The notes: a model not told the origin generated them from the sequence alone. A stretch of 64,000 nt of DNA from Rhizobium lentis (GCF_014200175.1 NZ_JACHBD010000003.1:124001-188000), one strand, 5' to 3'. Counted from the stretch's first letter, positions 11,588-20,967 are shown. Numbers and translations are program-made.

Positions 11588-12217
11588 CTAGGCCTGCTCG
11601 CCTTCCATCTCGAGGCGCGAGGTCAGAACCTTGTCGATCACGCCCCAGCCCTGGGCCTCGTCCGCATCCATGAAATGGTCACGATCGAGGGTCTTTTCAA
11701 CTTCCTCGTAGGTGCGGCCGGTGTGCTTGACGTAGACTTCGTTGAGGCGGCGCTTCATCTTGAGGATATCGCGGGCGTGGCGCTCGATATCCGAGGCCTG
11801 GCCCTGGAAGCCGCCCGAAGGCTGGTGCACCATGATGCGGGAGTTCGGCGTGGCGAAGCGCATGTCCTTGTGGCCGGCGGCCAGCAGCAGCGAGCCCATG
11901 GACGCAGCCTGGCCGATGCAAAGCGTCGAAACCGCCGGTTTGATGAACTGCATCGTATCGTAGATCGCCATGCCGGCGGTGACGACGCCACCAGGCGAAT
12001 TGATGTAGAGGGCGATTTCCTTCTTCGGGTTTTCGGCCTCGAGGAAGAGCAGCTGCGCGCAGACGAGCGTCGCCATGTGATCCTCGACGGCGCCGGTCAG
12101 GAAGATGATGCGTTCCTTCAACAGGCGGGAATAGATGTCGTAGGAGCGTTCACCGCGGTTGGTCTGTTCCACGACCATCGGCACGAGGGCCATTGCGGTA
12201 TCAACTGGGTTTCTCAT
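11588..12217 (-). CDS. clpP: ATP-dependent Clp protease proteolytic subunit ClpP
   Basis: The 209-residue serine protease subunit has the complete triad: Ser106 in GQAASMGS, His131 in MVHQPSGG and Asp180 in LDRDHFM. The N-terminal axial loop region and the YINSPGG strand are intact. It assembles into two stacked heptamers and degrades substrates unfolded by ClpX or ClpA. The start MRNPVDTAM at 12217 is the only reasonable one. Transcription is toward clpX and lon. Rhizobia usually carry more than one clpP; this one, beside clpX, is the canonical copy. Confidence 0.97.
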   Translation of the reverse strand: MRNPVDTAMALVPMVVEQTNRGERSYDIYSRLLKERIIFLTGAVEDHMATLVCAQLLFLEAENPKKEIALYINSPGGVVTAGMAIYDTMQFIKPAVSTLCIGQAASMGSLLLAAGHKDMRFATPNSRIMVHQPSGGFQGQASDIERHARDILKMKRRLNEVYVKHTGRTYEEVEKTLDRDHFMDADEAQGWGVIDKVLTSRLEMEGEQA

Positions 12218-12679
12218 GTGCGTCCTTTGTCAACGTCATGCCGGCGGCCGCCGGGAATCAAAGAAAATGCCATATCCCTACATAGAGTGTCCCTGCCCTC
12301 CTCTTCAAGACACGCATGAGGATAACGTTAAGAAGGCGGGGCAAGGCGGCTTCAGGTCCTCTTTCATGCATGTGGTCATCCCGGAACCGCTACACACTTC
12401 CAGGCGACGTGCATCGAGCTTCGGCGCCGGCAGCCTCTTTCTCGTAAATGGCTGATGACCGCGAGCCCCCGGCGGCGTCTCCCCCCGCTTTTCTCCATGA
12501 CAGGATAAAGGAAAGCTTACTCCATCCAGCAGCGCTCACATACGTTTACCCAACGGAAAGCCTACCGCCAGATACCGGCCGAAAATCATGCCGCACCGCA
12601 ACAGCATTAAGGAAGTGGCGAGCTTCCTCAGCAAGGATGCGGCCAACAGACAACGTCGACGGGCAAGGGGTTTGCTGCC
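12218..12679. other. Divergent intergenic region with one repeat copy
   Basis: These 462 bases separate clpP (minus) from a diguanylate cyclase (plus). They contain RIME-like repeat copy B at 12365-12413 and must hold both promoters. Short frames here are poor in coding character. Confidence 0.45.
12365..12413 (+). repeat. RIME-like repeat, copy B (second palindrome only)
   Basis: The sequence GCATGTGGTCATCCCGGAAC...CACACTTCCAGGCGACGTGCAT matches the second palindrome of copy A at 1530-1567 with a few substitutions. The first palindrome is absent. Confidence 0.65.
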
Positions 12680-13933
12680 GTGTTCAATATCGCTACAGGT
12701 CTCGCCATCTGGTGTTCGGAGGCCATGACGCTCGCTCTGGTGCTTTTCGTCGCGTGGCGCCACAACATCAAGAACGAAGCCTACCTCTATTGGGGCCTCG
12801 GCTTTCTTCTGACCGGCATCGGCTTTGCGATGATCGCGCTACGCGGCCAAGTCCCCAGCCTCGTGTCCGTCGAGATCGGCAATGCCATTGCGCTGCTCGG
12901 CCAGAGCGCCTGGGTGGCGGGTTTTCTCGCGCTCGACCGCAAGAAGATCGAATGGTGGGTGCTGCTGCCGCCGGCAATCTGGATGGCCGGGGTGTTTCTG
13001 CCCTGGGTCAACACCGATTATTCCAACCGCGTCGTGCTCTACAATCTCGCTTCGGCGACCGGCGCCACGGCCCTCGCCATGGCGGTCGCCGCCGGCGACA
13101 TGCGCCGCGAGCGCACCCGCATTAAGCTAATGGGCGTGTTCGTCATGCAGGGCTGCCTGTGCTTCGGCTCGGCGCTGACGATGGCGGTAACGCTGCCCAG
13201 CGATATCGACGCGACCAATCTCGGCGGCGTCTCGGCAATGGCGAGCGCCTTCCTACTCACGATCGCCTTTGCGCTTACCTGCCGGCTGGTCATGGAACGC
13301 TCCGAACGGCATCTGCGGACGATGACACTGACCGATTCACTCACGGGCGTGCTCAACCGCCGCGGCCTGCTCGGCTATTTCGAGGCCATTCAGGAAAGAG
13401 CCCACAGTGAACAGCGGCAGGTCGCGGTGATGCTATTCGACCTGGATCATTTCAAGCGCGTCAACGACCGCTTCGGCCACCAGGCCGGCGACGCGGTGCT
13501 CACCGCCTTCGCGCTCATGGCGCGGCAGTATATTCCAAACCACATCTTCGGCCGCATGGGCGGCGAGGAATTCGCCGCCTTTGCCGCCGTCTCGGACCAG
13601 ATGGAAGCCGAGGCGATCGCCGAAGCGATCCGCACCGAATTCTGCCGCCTTCCCGTCGCCACCGGCGAAGCGATCGTTCCGGTTACGGTCAGTATCGGCA
13701 TTGCGCTCGCCGCCTCGATCGAAGCCAATATCGACAAGCTGATTTCGGCCGCCGACCGGGCGCTCTATGCCGCCAAGGCCGCCGGCCGCAACTGCACGGT
13801 CACCTTTGGCGAAGCGGAAGCGGCGGCCCCGGCGTCGGCAACGCCGAGCCCGACTGCCGGCGAACTCGTGCCAACGGTCGATGATCAGGTCGAGGCGCTG
13901 CGACGGATGGGCACGCTGTCGCGGGCCGGCTAG
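12680..13933 (+). CDS. Membrane-bound diguanylate cyclase (GGDEF)
   Basis: The 417-residue protein has about six hydrophobic helices in its first 200 residues and a C-terminal GGDEF domain from about residue 215. The domain includes DSLTGVLNRRG, the metal-binding LFDLDHFKRVND and the active-site variant GGEEF (in GRMGGEEFAAF). This predicts synthesis of cyclic di-GMP at the inner membrane. I see no RxxD inhibitory site immediately before the signature. The start is GTG at 12680 with AAGGGG about nine bases upstream. The tail after residue 385 is low-complexity Ala/Pro. In the same window, BcsA at the right edge carries a cyclic-di-GMP-binding PilZ domain. Confidence 0.9.
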   Translation: MFNIATGLAIWCSEAMTLALVLFVAWRHNIKNEAYLYWGLGFLLTGIGFAMIALRGQVPSLVSVEIGNAIALLGQSAWVAGFLALDRKKIEWWVLLPPAIWMAGVFLPWVNTDYSNRVVLYNLASATGATALAMAVAAGDMRRERTRIKLMGVFVMQGCLCFGSALTMAVTLPSDIDATNLGGVSAMASAFLLTIAFALTCRLVMERSERHLRTMTLTDSLTGVLNRRGLLGYFEAIQERAHSEQRQVAVMLFDLDHFKRVNDRFGHQAGDAVLTAFALMARQYIPNHIFGRMGGEEFAAFAAVSDQMEAEAIAEAIRTEFCRLPVATGEAIVPVTVSIGIALAASIEANIDKLISAADRALYAAKAAGRNCTVTFGEAEAAAPASATPSPTAGELVPTVDDQVEALRRMGTLSRAG

Positions 13934-14052
13934 CCGCAGCTGAAAATAGAATCAATCCCCTAGTTTAACTCCCGTCGGGCATGCTTCGTTTACGGCCGGC
14001 TCTCCTCATCCGCATCTTTTCGAGGCCTGGCAAATCCGCTAAGCCTCGGGGC

Positions 14053-15297
14053 ATGACGACACCGCCCTTTCTCTCGATCGACCCTGCCCTCCGCCATGTC
14101 TCGCTGGATGCCCGCAACCCGGCCTTCTACGGCAATCCGAATGACGTCTATGCCGCGCTCCACGCCCATTGCCCGACCTTCTACTGGACCGAGCAGAAAC
14201 AGTGGTTCTTCACGGGCTACGACCATGTGAACGGGCTGTTACGCGACCGCCGCTTCGGCCGGCAGATCCTGCATATCGCCAGCCGTGAGGAGCTCGGCCT
14301 TGCCGAACCGATGCCGCATCTTGCAAGTTTCGATCTCTCCGAACGTTATTCCCTGCTCGAACTCGAACCGCCGGAGCACACGCGGCTGCGCACCCTCGTC
14401 AACCGCGCCTTCGTCTCGCGCCATGTCGAGAAGATGAAGCCGGAGCTTGCCGAACTCGCCAACCGGCTGATCGACGGCTTCGCCGATAAGGGCGAGGTCG
14501 AGCTGCTCTCGGCCTTTGCCGATATCATTCCGGTGACGATGATCGCCCGCATGATCGGCATCCCGGAGGAGATGGGGCCGCAGCTGCTCGCCTGGTCGCA
14601 CGCCTATGTCCGCATGTACATGTTCGGCCGCACGCGCGAGCAGGAAGACGCGGCCGAACGGGCAGCCAAGGAATTTTCCCACTATGTCAGGACAGTGATC
14701 GCCGAGCGCCGCGCCGAGCCGCGCGACGACCTGCTGACCCACATGATCCATACCGAGCACAAGGGCCAGTATCTCACGGAGGAAGAGCTGATCTCGACGA
14801 CCATCGTGCTGCTTAACGCCGGGCACGAAGCGACCGTGCACCAGATCGGCAATTCCGTGCGTACGATCCTCGACAGCGGCTCAGATCCGGCGACGCTCTT
14901 CCGTGACGAGGCGACGACGGAGCGCACGGTCGAGGAGACGCTACGCATCTGCGCGCCGGTCCATATCTTCCAGCGCTGGGCACTCGAGCCCGCCGAAATC
15001 GACGGCGTCTCGTTAAAGCGCGGCGACAAGGTCAGCCTCATCCTTGCCGCCGCCAATCTCGACCCTGCGAAATTCACCGATCCGCTGAGCTTCCGGCCCG
15101 ATCGCAACGAGGCGCCCAATCTCTCTTTCGGCGCCGGCATCCATTTCTGCATCGGCGCGCCGCTGGCGCGGCTGGAGCTCAACGTCGTGCTGCCGATCCT
15201 GTTCGAGCGGCTTGCCGGTCTCAGGCTCGCGAAGACAACTATGGTCAAGGACGTCTACCATTTCCACGGACTGGAGCGGCTGGATTTGCAGTGGTGA
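14053..15297 (+). CDS. Cytochrome P450
   Basis: The 414-residue soluble P450 has the I-helix segment LLNAGHEATVH, the K-helix EETLR and the heme-binding loop FGAGIHFCIGAPLARLE with the cysteine ligand at residue 366. It is a bacterial class I type and would need a separate ferredoxin and reductase, neither of which is encoded nearby. The I-helix has AGHEAT, a usual form of the acid-alcohol pair region. The open frame begins at 13981, but MTTPPFLSIDP at 14053 fits the family N-terminus better; its ribosome-binding site is weak. The substrate is unknown. Confidence 0.9.
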   Translation: MTTPPFLSIDPALRHVSLDARNPAFYGNPNDVYAALHAHCPTFYWTEQKQWFFTGYDHVNGLLRDRRFGRQILHIASREELGLAEPMPHLASFDLSERYSLLELEPPEHTRLRTLVNRAFVSRHVEKMKPELAELANRLIDGFADKGEVELLSAFADIIPVTMIARMIGIPEEMGPQLLAWSHAYVRMYMFGRTREQEDAAERAAKEFSHYVRTVIAERRAEPRDDLLTHMIHTEHKGQYLTEEELISTTIVLLNAGHEATVHQIGNSVRTILDSGSDPATLFRDEATTERTVEETLRICAPVHIFQRWALEPAEIDGVSLKRGDKVSLILAAANLDPAKFTDPLSFRPDRNEAPNLSFGAGIHFCIGAPLARLELNVVLPILFERLAGLRLAKTTMVKDVYHFHGLERLDLQW

Positions 15298-15367
15298 TCC
15301 CGAGGCTTGATTTTCGGCGGCTGGAGGATCCCGTGCGGCGTGCCGGCTGAATCCAACGCCTGACAAT

Positions 15368-15416
15368 CTTTGTTTTTACGCATGTCTTTACCGCAAACCG
15401 CTAAACGCTTTTTGCG
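15368..15416 (+). repeat. RIME-like repeat, copy C (partial)
   Basis: CTTTGTTTTTACGCATGTC followed by TTACCGCAAACCGCTAAACGCTTTTTGCGAGAC parallels the spacer and second palindrome of copy A. It overlaps the last codons of the GGDEF-EAL gene on the minus strand. Confidence 0.6.
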
Positions 15417-17560
15417 AGACCTCCTCTAGTCTCGGCGGCGGCCTCTTCCTGCAGCTTGCCGGTGATGTCGCGGGCCGACATGGGTTTTCCCATCAGATAG
15501 CCTTGAAGCTGATCACAGCCGGCGTCCCGCAAGATCGCCGCCTGGCGCGAATTCTCGACGCCTTCGGCGGTAACGGGGATCTGCAGGGCACTCGCCAGCG
15601 AGATGGTCGCCCGAAGGACGTCGGCGCCCTTTGCGCCTTCGTCGAGCGCCGAGACGAGCGAGCGGTCGATCTTCATGCGATCGAAGCCGAATTGCCGCAG
15701 TGCGCCGATGCTGGCGTAGCCGCAGCCGAAGTCGTCGAGCGCGAACTTGATGCCGACGCGCTTGAGCTGGTCGATCGAGCGCCGGGCCTGATCCGGATTT
15801 GTCATCAGGACGCCTTCGGTGATCTCCAATGTCAGGCGTTTCGGGTCGAAATCGAGCTCCTGCAGGACCGAGATCACTTCGGTCGCAAATTCCGGATTGC
15901 ACAGCTGGACCGGCGAGACATTCACCGACAATGCCAGATCTGGCCAGGTCATGGCATGCGCGATCGATGTTTTGAGCATGTGAACGCCGAGCGCATCGAT
16001 GAGACCGCATCTTTCGGCAAGGGGGATGAAGACCTCCGGACTGACGTTGCCTGCGGCCGTTCGCCAACGCGCCAGGGCTTCAAGCCCGGTCATCGTGCCG
16101 GTCGAGGCAGAGACGAGAGGCTGGAAGACAGCTTCGATGGCGCCGGAGCCGATGGCGCTCTTCAGCAGAGCCTCCAGCTCGGCGACCCGCTGGCGCTCCT
16201 GGTCCAGTTCGGGATCGTATTCGATCGCCTGGCCTCTGCCATTTGCCTTGGCGCTATAAAGCGCCATGTCCGCCCTGCGCAGCAGCTCCAAGGGCTCGAT
16301 GTCTTCGTCGCGCGCAGCAGCTCCGATGCTTGCTCCGACCTCGATTGTCCGCCCGTCGATCTTGAAGGGCTCGGCAAACAGCGCCAGAACGGCCCTCTCC
16401 ATCTCTTCGCAGGTGGCGGAGCCAACATGCACCAGTGCAAATTCGTCGCCCCCCAGCCGGGCGGCGGCGACGACTTCCGGATGGCAGGCCGTCAGCGCCG
16501 TCGAGACCAGGCGGATCAGATCGTCGCCGACGGCATGCCCCCAGGCATCATTGACGGCCTTGAAGCCATCGAGGTCGACCAGATAGAGCCGGGGCGGCGC
16601 TGAGGCCGTATCTTCCAGCTCTTCGAGCAGGCTGAGCAGCCCCTGCCTATTCAACAGGCCGCTCAGACTATCGTGGCCCGCTTCGTAAAGCGCTGCCTGC
16701 GCCAGTTGACGCAGACGCCGCGCCTCGGACGCGCCGACCATCAGAACACCGACCAGGAACAGAACGAGGATAACGATGGCGGCGGCGATGTAAGGTGTCA
16801 CCTGATGAAACACCGTGCTTCCAGGCGCCTTGCTGGGCCAGGCGAGATAGCCGATCACCGCACCCTTCATGTCGGTGATGGGTGTGTTCAGGAAATCCGG
16901 CTTGGGCGTCGCCTCAAGGCGCAGACCCTCGAGTTCATGTTCGTTCGAGAGGGTGTCCAGCACCTCCGGGGTGAATTCCTTATAAAAGCTCAGCGTGCTG
17001 AATTTCGCAGTGTCGGCAACGTCGTCGAAAGGTTGGATTGCCTGCGATGCGATCAGCGCGACACCATTTTCAGTCTTGACGAAATTAACCAGCGGCGCTT
17101 TCGCAGGATCGGCGGCCACATTGATCTGCTGATAAAAGGCCCTGCCGAAGAACGCGGCGGGCTCGAAGGGCTTGCCCTTTGCATAGGCCGACACGATCGA
17201 CGTCCGATCGGGTCCAATTACGATTGCACCGTCGTAAAGCGGGTAATCCTCGCTGGTCTTTCCCCAATTCTCATAGGCCCAGTCCGCGGCATTCGGAGAG
17301 GAAGCCGCACGATAGGCATCGTCCCAGACGGCGTTATCCGTCGTTGTCGCACCGAGGCGGGCGACAAAGGCTGCGATCGCGGCGCGGGCGGCGCGAGTGG
17401 CGCGGGCATCGTCGATCTCGTTCCCCGACCGGGTCATCGTCACGACGACATGGGCCATGAGGCCCGTGAGCACGAGGGCTACCAGAAGGAAGCACACCGT
17501 TGTCGCAATGATGGAAGAGGGTTGAGTGCGAACGTGCCTACCCGCAAGATTCGACGACAT
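15401..17560 (-). CDS. Membrane GGDEF-EAL cyclic-di-GMP signalling protein
   Basis: The 719-residue protein has a membrane helix near residues 17-40, a periplasmic sensor region to about residue 250 (CHASE4-like, with ATTTDNAVWDDAYRA) and a second helix at about 256-276. A GGDEF domain follows, with an intact LGGDEF motif at residues 370-374. The C-terminal EAL domain has ELEALARW-type signature GLEALARW (EAL at 494-496), ITEGVLM, LDDFGCGYAS and AEGVEN. Both catalytic motifs look intact, so it could be bifunctional; which activity dominates cannot be told from sequence. No operon partner is visible. The start at 17560 is MSSNLAGRH. Confidence 0.92.
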   Translation of the reverse strand: MSSNLAGRHVRTQPSSIIATTVCFLLVALVLTGLMAHVVVTMTRSGNEIDDARATRAARAAIAAFVARLGATTTDNAVWDDAYRAASSPNAADWAYENWGKTSEDYPLYDGAIVIGPDRTSIVSAYAKGKPFEPAAFFGRAFYQQINVAADPAKAPLVNFVKTENGVALIASQAIQPFDDVADTAKFSTLSFYKEFTPEVLDTLSNEHELEGLRLEATPKPDFLNTPITDMKGAVIGYLAWPSKAPGSTVFHQVTPYIAAAIVILVLFLVGVLMVGASEARRLRQLAQAALYEAGHDSLSGLLNRQGLLSLLEELEDTASAPPRLYLVDLDGFKAVNDAWGHAVGDDLIRLVSTALTACHPEVVAAARLGGDEFALVHVGSATCEEMERAVLALFAEPFKIDGRTIEVGASIGAAARDEDIEPLELLRRADMALYSAKANGRGQAIEYDPELDQERQRVAELEALLKSAIGSGAIEAVFQPLVSASTGTMTGLEALARWRTAAGNVSPEVFIPLAERCGLIDALGVHMLKTSIAHAMTWPDLALSVNVSPVQLCNPEFATEVISVLQELDFDPKRLTLEITEGVLMTNPDQARRSIDQLKRVGIKFALDDFGCGYASIGALRQFGFDRMKIDRSLVSALDEGAKGADVLRATISLASALQIPVTAEGVENSRQAAILRDAGCDQLQGYLMGKPMSARDITGKLQEEAAAETRGGLAKSV

Positions 17561-17792
17561 GCCAATCCCGAAAGATGAATTGCAAGGCCATGTCTGTTGT
17601 GACGGCAGGAGACATCATGTCCGCAATGCGCTGCAGATAAGGTCTAGCATTTGACGATGTAGGTCCCATTAATGGGAAAGATCAAATGCCTACTATCGGC
17701 AAAAGAGAAGCGACTTCTTCAGGAGAAACGGCGCATAATCGCCGCAAACCGGGACAGGCCCGGCATCATCAGAGCCGATCTGCAGCGGCTGT

Positions 17793-18143
17793 TCAAACCT
17801 TGATCACATAGTCCTTGCGAGTCGTTTCAACGACTTCCCAGGTTCCCTTGAAGCCGGGTCTGAGGATCATCCGGTCACCCGCCTTCAGATGAACCGGTTC
17901 GCCGCCGTCTTCCGTCACGATCGAATGGCCGGACAGCAGGCTGAAATATTCCCATTCCTCGTAAAAGATTCGCCATTTGCCGGGCGTCGCCTCCCAGATG
18001 CCGGAATAGAGGCCGCCTTCGGCCTCCTCCAGGTTCCAGGTCCGGAACTGCGGATCGCCGGAGATGATCCGGCCGCGTTCAGGCGCGCCGACCTCCGGCT
18101 CGACGCCATCGATGCCGAAGGTGATGAAATTGGTCACAGTCAT
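17793..18143 (-). CDS. Cupin-domain protein (DUF861-like)
   Basis: The 116-residue protein contains WEATPGKWRIFYEEWEYFSLLSGHSIVTEDGG and LKAGDRMILRPGFKGTWEV. These match the EutQ/DUF861-type small cupins, which lack most of the classical metal-binding histidines; here a glutamate-rich EEWEY occupies motif 1. The function is unknown. The start MTVTNFITFG at 18143 is preceded by AGAAGAGAT. One copy of a 23-bp direct repeat (18158-18180) lies directly in its upstream region. Confidence 0.75.
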   Translation of the reverse strand: MTVTNFITFGIDGVEPEVGAPERGRIISGDPQFRTWNLEEAEGGLYSGIWEATPGKWRIFYEEWEYFSLLSGHSIVTEDGGEPVHLKAGDRMILRPGFKGTWEVVETTRKDYVIKV

Positions 18144-18157
18144 TCTGATCTCTTCTA

Positions 18158-18180
18158 TTTCAGTGTTCTTCGCAGCATAC
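18158..18180 (+). repeat. Exact 23-bp direct repeat, left copy
   Basis: The sequence beginning TTTCAGTGTTCTTCGCAG and ending CATAC recurs without mismatch at 18989-19011. The two copies bracket the L,D-transpeptidase gene. Confidence 0.9.
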
Positions 18181-18319
18181 GTTTGCATACGGCGCGCTCG
18201 TAATTATTGGTTTTTCATGCGCTTTTGCAGCATGCGTTCAATATCTTCGCAGCGGTCCGCCATAGTGACGCCATAGAGTTGGGACCAATACCGCATGTAT
18301 AACAAGCGGATGGCGAAAA

Positions 18320-18931
18320 ATGAGATTGCTGGCTCTCCTTGCAGTGGCCGTTTTGCTAACGGTGGTTCAAGCCCGGGCCCAAGTCTATGAACCGTACGAT
18401 GGATACGACGAAGACAGAGGCTACGGCTATGATGACCCTTACAGCCCGTATCCACCTCCGCCTTATTACGACCCCTCCCCTCGCTATCAGGAACCCCTGT
18501 ATGATCGCCGGGCACCGTCGACGCGAAGCGCTAGAGGAAACATCGTGATCGCCACGCGCGAACACACACTTATTTACACGACAGCTAGCGGAGAGCAGTT
18601 CGTTTACCCCATAGCCGTTGGCCGCGAAGGCAAGCAATGGTACGGAACGACGCGGGTGGTGTCGAAGCGATTGTATCCCGAATGGCGGCCAACGCCCAGC
18701 ATGCGTCAGAAAAATCCGAGGCTTCCAGCGGTCGTGAAGCCGGGCCCCAACAATCCGCTGGGAACCCGAGCGATATACCTTGCCGATGGGCTGCTGCGCA
18801 TACACGGTACCAACGACCCGTCCTCCATCGGAACCAATGCGTCGAGTGGGTGTTTTCGAATGTACCTCGAGGACGTCGAGGAGCTTTACGATATGGTCCA
18901 GCCGGGGACCCGGGTGATTGTCCAACGGTAA
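18320..18931 (+). CDS. Secreted L,D-transpeptidase (YkuD family)
   Basis: The 203-residue protein has a signal peptide (MRLLALLAVAVLLTVVQARAQ), a Tyr/Pro/Asp-rich linker (about residues 22-65) and a C-terminal YkuD domain. The catalytic signature HGTNDPSSIG...SSGCFRM places the nucleophile at Cys178. Enzymes of this type make 3-3 peptidoglycan cross-links or attach proteins to peptidoglycan in the periplasm. The ribosome-binding site is weak. The gene and flanks lie between two exact copies of a 23-bp sequence, and a degraded copy of its 3' end occurs 1.4 kb downstream, both unusual signs of local duplication. Confidence 0.88.
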   Translation: MRLLALLAVAVLLTVVQARAQVYEPYDGYDEDRGYGYDDPYSPYPPPPYYDPSPRYQEPLYDRRAPSTRSARGNIVIATREHTLIYTTASGEQFVYPIAVGREGKQWYGTTRVVSKRLYPEWRPTPSMRQKNPRLPAVVKPGPNNPLGTRAIYLADGLLRIHGTNDPSSIGTNASSGCFRMYLEDVEELYDMVQPGTRVIVQR

Positions 18932-18988
18932 TCGGATCGGGAAAGCCCCCAGCGGTCCCCTCGCCAGCCTTACTTCCCGGCTGGGCTG

Positions 18989-19011
18989 TTTCAGTGTTCT
19001 TCGCAGCATAC
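18989..19011 (+). repeat. Exact 23-bp direct repeat, right copy
   Basis: Identical to 18158-18180. It lies about 60 bases after the L,D-transpeptidase stop and before the LysR remnant. Confidence 0.9.
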
Positions 19012-19099
19012 AACCAAGAGATGCTCGTGAACTTCGACCACTATGACCTCCCCTGCTGGAGCCAGGCTGGCGACATGAGGTGATTGTCGGGATCGTTGA

Positions 19100-19579
19100 G
19101 ATCGCCGCGCCTATCGCGGGCTCAACAGCCGAGCTGCCGTCAACTTCCGGCACCAGAGCACTGGCCAGCCGTTGCGTTGGCCGTTCAAAGTCGGGGACCG
19201 GTTGCTCGAAATCGTTCCGAACGCCGCGATCGTGGTCGACAATAGTGACGCTGTAGCCGCTATTGTTATTGCGGGCGGTGGTATCGGCATGTCGCCGACG
19301 TACATCGCTGCCCCTTTCCTCGAGCACGGCGAGTTGATGCCCGTTCTCAAAGACTACGCGATCGACCGCTTCAACATTACCGCCCTCTGGCCCGAGAGCC
19401 GCCGAGGCAACCCCGCTGTCAAGGCGTTCGTCGCGTTTCTCGGAGAGGTTTTCCCTGCCGAGGCCGCGTGGGACCGCATCTTCGCCGCGAGTGTCGTTGC
19501 GGAGGGTATTATGTTGAATTGCGAGGACTGCCGTCGGCTCGCCTTGAAATATGGCGACAAGCTTGAAGTCCGTGAGTAG
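19100..19579 (+). pseudogene. LysR-type regulator fragment (effector-binding domain)
   Basis: In one frame the sequence encodes YRGLNSRAAVNFRHQSTG, then LRWPFKVGDRLLEIVPNAAIVVDNSDAVAAIVIAGGGIGMSPTYIAAPFLEHGELMPVL and ITALWPESRRGNPAVKAFVAFL. This is the C-terminal half of a LysR effector domain. The N-terminal helix-turn-helix and first half of the effector domain are missing, and no start with a ribosome-binding site is visible. The last approximately 35 residues (after AAWDRIF) do not belong to the family. It is best read as a gene remnant. Confidence 0.75.
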
Positions 19580-19662
19580 GAAGCAAGAGCCCTGAGCACT
19601 GGCCGATCAGCTTCTGGGCCCAAGGAACCTCAATCGGACATCAGAAGAATATCTCCTGCCAC

Positions 19663-19857
19663 TCAGTGCGAGGTGATCGCACGACCGCTGGACGCGAGAT
19701 GCTCTGTAATGGCGCGCCGGATTTCGGTAACCGTGTCAAAGAGCCTGTTGTCCAAGTCGATGACATTGAAGCGGACAGCGATGAATTTGAGGCGGTTTTC
19801 GACAGGGACCGCGATCCCGACTTCCTGACCGTTGAATACGACAGCTTGCTTTTGCAT
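19663..19857 (-). CDS. Small hypothetical protein
   Basis: The 64-residue frame starts MQKQAVVFNGQEVGIAVP and continues with LKFIAVRFNVIDLDNRLFD and a final helix TVTEIRRAITEHL. The start at 19857 has GAGG six bases upstream, which is why I favour this strand over the similar-length frame on the plus strand. It has no membrane segment or signal peptide. I do not recognise the family. It lies in the gene-poor accessory zone between remnants. Confidence 0.5.
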   Translation of the reverse strand: MQKQAVVFNGQEVGIAVPVENRLKFIAVRFNVIDLDNRLFDTVTEIRRAITEHLASSGRAITSH

Positions 19858-19879
19858 AACAAACCTCGGGCGCGCCACA

Positions 19880-20967
19880 CGGGAGCACCATCTTAGAAAA
19901 GTGGAACAAGGGATTTACGACGCCTCAGATTGACGCCGTAGGTCGGTGTCGGATCGAGATGAGATCACGCATTCGCTACACCATTGCGAACAAATGAAGT
20001 CGGACAAAACAACGTCATCATCCTCCTCAAGCGAGGCCAAACGACCGCTGGGTGTCGCCGGCGAGGGCCGGTTATTTCGGAATTCTTCTGTAAAAAACGT
20101 AGTCGAGAAATTTCGCAACTGATTTTTGTTATTATTTAGCGCTTTGAATCGTATGATAATTACCGCAAGTGCGAAGTAACAAATGATGTACGTTCGTCTG
20201 ACACCCCTCGTCGAAGGCCCGCCGATGGCTTTACTGGCGATAGTGCGGATCGCCACTGTCGCAGGTGCCAGGTCGGCTGGACACGAGTGATCCTCCAGCG
20301 GTAATCGGATCGGGCGGAGCCCCCAGCTGCCCCCTTGCCAAGCTGCGGCTGCCATCGCATGGCTGAATCGACTCCTCCAACTCCCAGCGTTATCCCGGTA
20401 ACTCATGTCCGGACAGCAAACGCTGGCAGGCCGAGGTAAGAATTTCGTTTCACTGGTGGAGCATCGTTCTTGGCGACGCCACTGCCGTCAGTGGATCGCG
20501 CGCTGAAGAGAACAGCCGACGATCTGCCATGGCGCTAACGCTCAACTCCGACGGTGCAACAGTCGCATCATACCGGCCAGTGATCGCTTACACCGTGCCC
20601 CGTTACAACTGCTATCTGTTCAGAGTGAACAACGACGGTCCCGAAGCTCCCCGGCGATTCATTGCAATTTACATAGGAGTCGCCGGCGGCGACCGCCAAG
20701 CTTCCCGCCGGCCGGCCCTCCGGCTTCCGACGAGCGTGGCCGACTGCCGCCACGAAATTTCATGTTCGCAATACTGGCGAGTGGCCGGTCGGATTAGCAT
20801 TACGCAAGGTATAGCCGGTCGTTACATGCATATGTTACGTTACTCGCTGTGATCGTCTTGAGGTCTTGTATTGTGACGAGGTAGGCTGGGGCAAGTTTTG
20901 AGGTAAACCATGACAAAAAAATAGGCCAGGCCCATACTCAGCTCATTACTCGCAACCGGGGAAGACG
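19880..20967. other. Gene-poor accessory stretch
   Basis: About 1.1 kb without a convincing gene. The part at 20090-20190 is A+T-rich relative to its surroundings. A degraded L,D-transpeptidase 3' end lies at about 20262-20345. The open frames on either strand have compositions typical of chance frames, and none has a good ribosome-binding site. I see no terminal inverted repeats or transposase fragment. Confidence 0.5.
20262..20345 (+). pseudogene. Degraded 3' end of a second L,D-transpeptidase copy
   Basis: GAGTGATCCTCCAGCGGTAATCGGATCGGG followed by GAGCCCCCAGC and CCCCTTGCCA parallels the last codons and downstream sequence of the gene at 18320, where the text is GGGTGATTGTCCAACGGTAATCGG and then AAGCCCCCAGC. 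Upstream of about 20262 the similarity fades. It appears to be the tail of a duplicated and mostly lost copy. Confidence 0.6.

Noticed and set aside
18154..19015. Insertion-sequence explanation for the 23-bp repeats
   Set aside because: 23 bp is long for a target-site duplication, there are no terminal inverted repeats, and the only gene inside is a transpeptidase of peptidoglycan, not a transposase.
19915..20406. Minus-strand frame of 163 codons in the gene-poor stretch
   Set aside because: No ribosome-binding site; composition changes along its length, and it runs across the transpeptidase remnant.
20529..20852. Plus-strand frame of 107 codons upstream of the second cupin
   Set aside because: No family features and no ribosome-binding site; residues are typical of chance translation.
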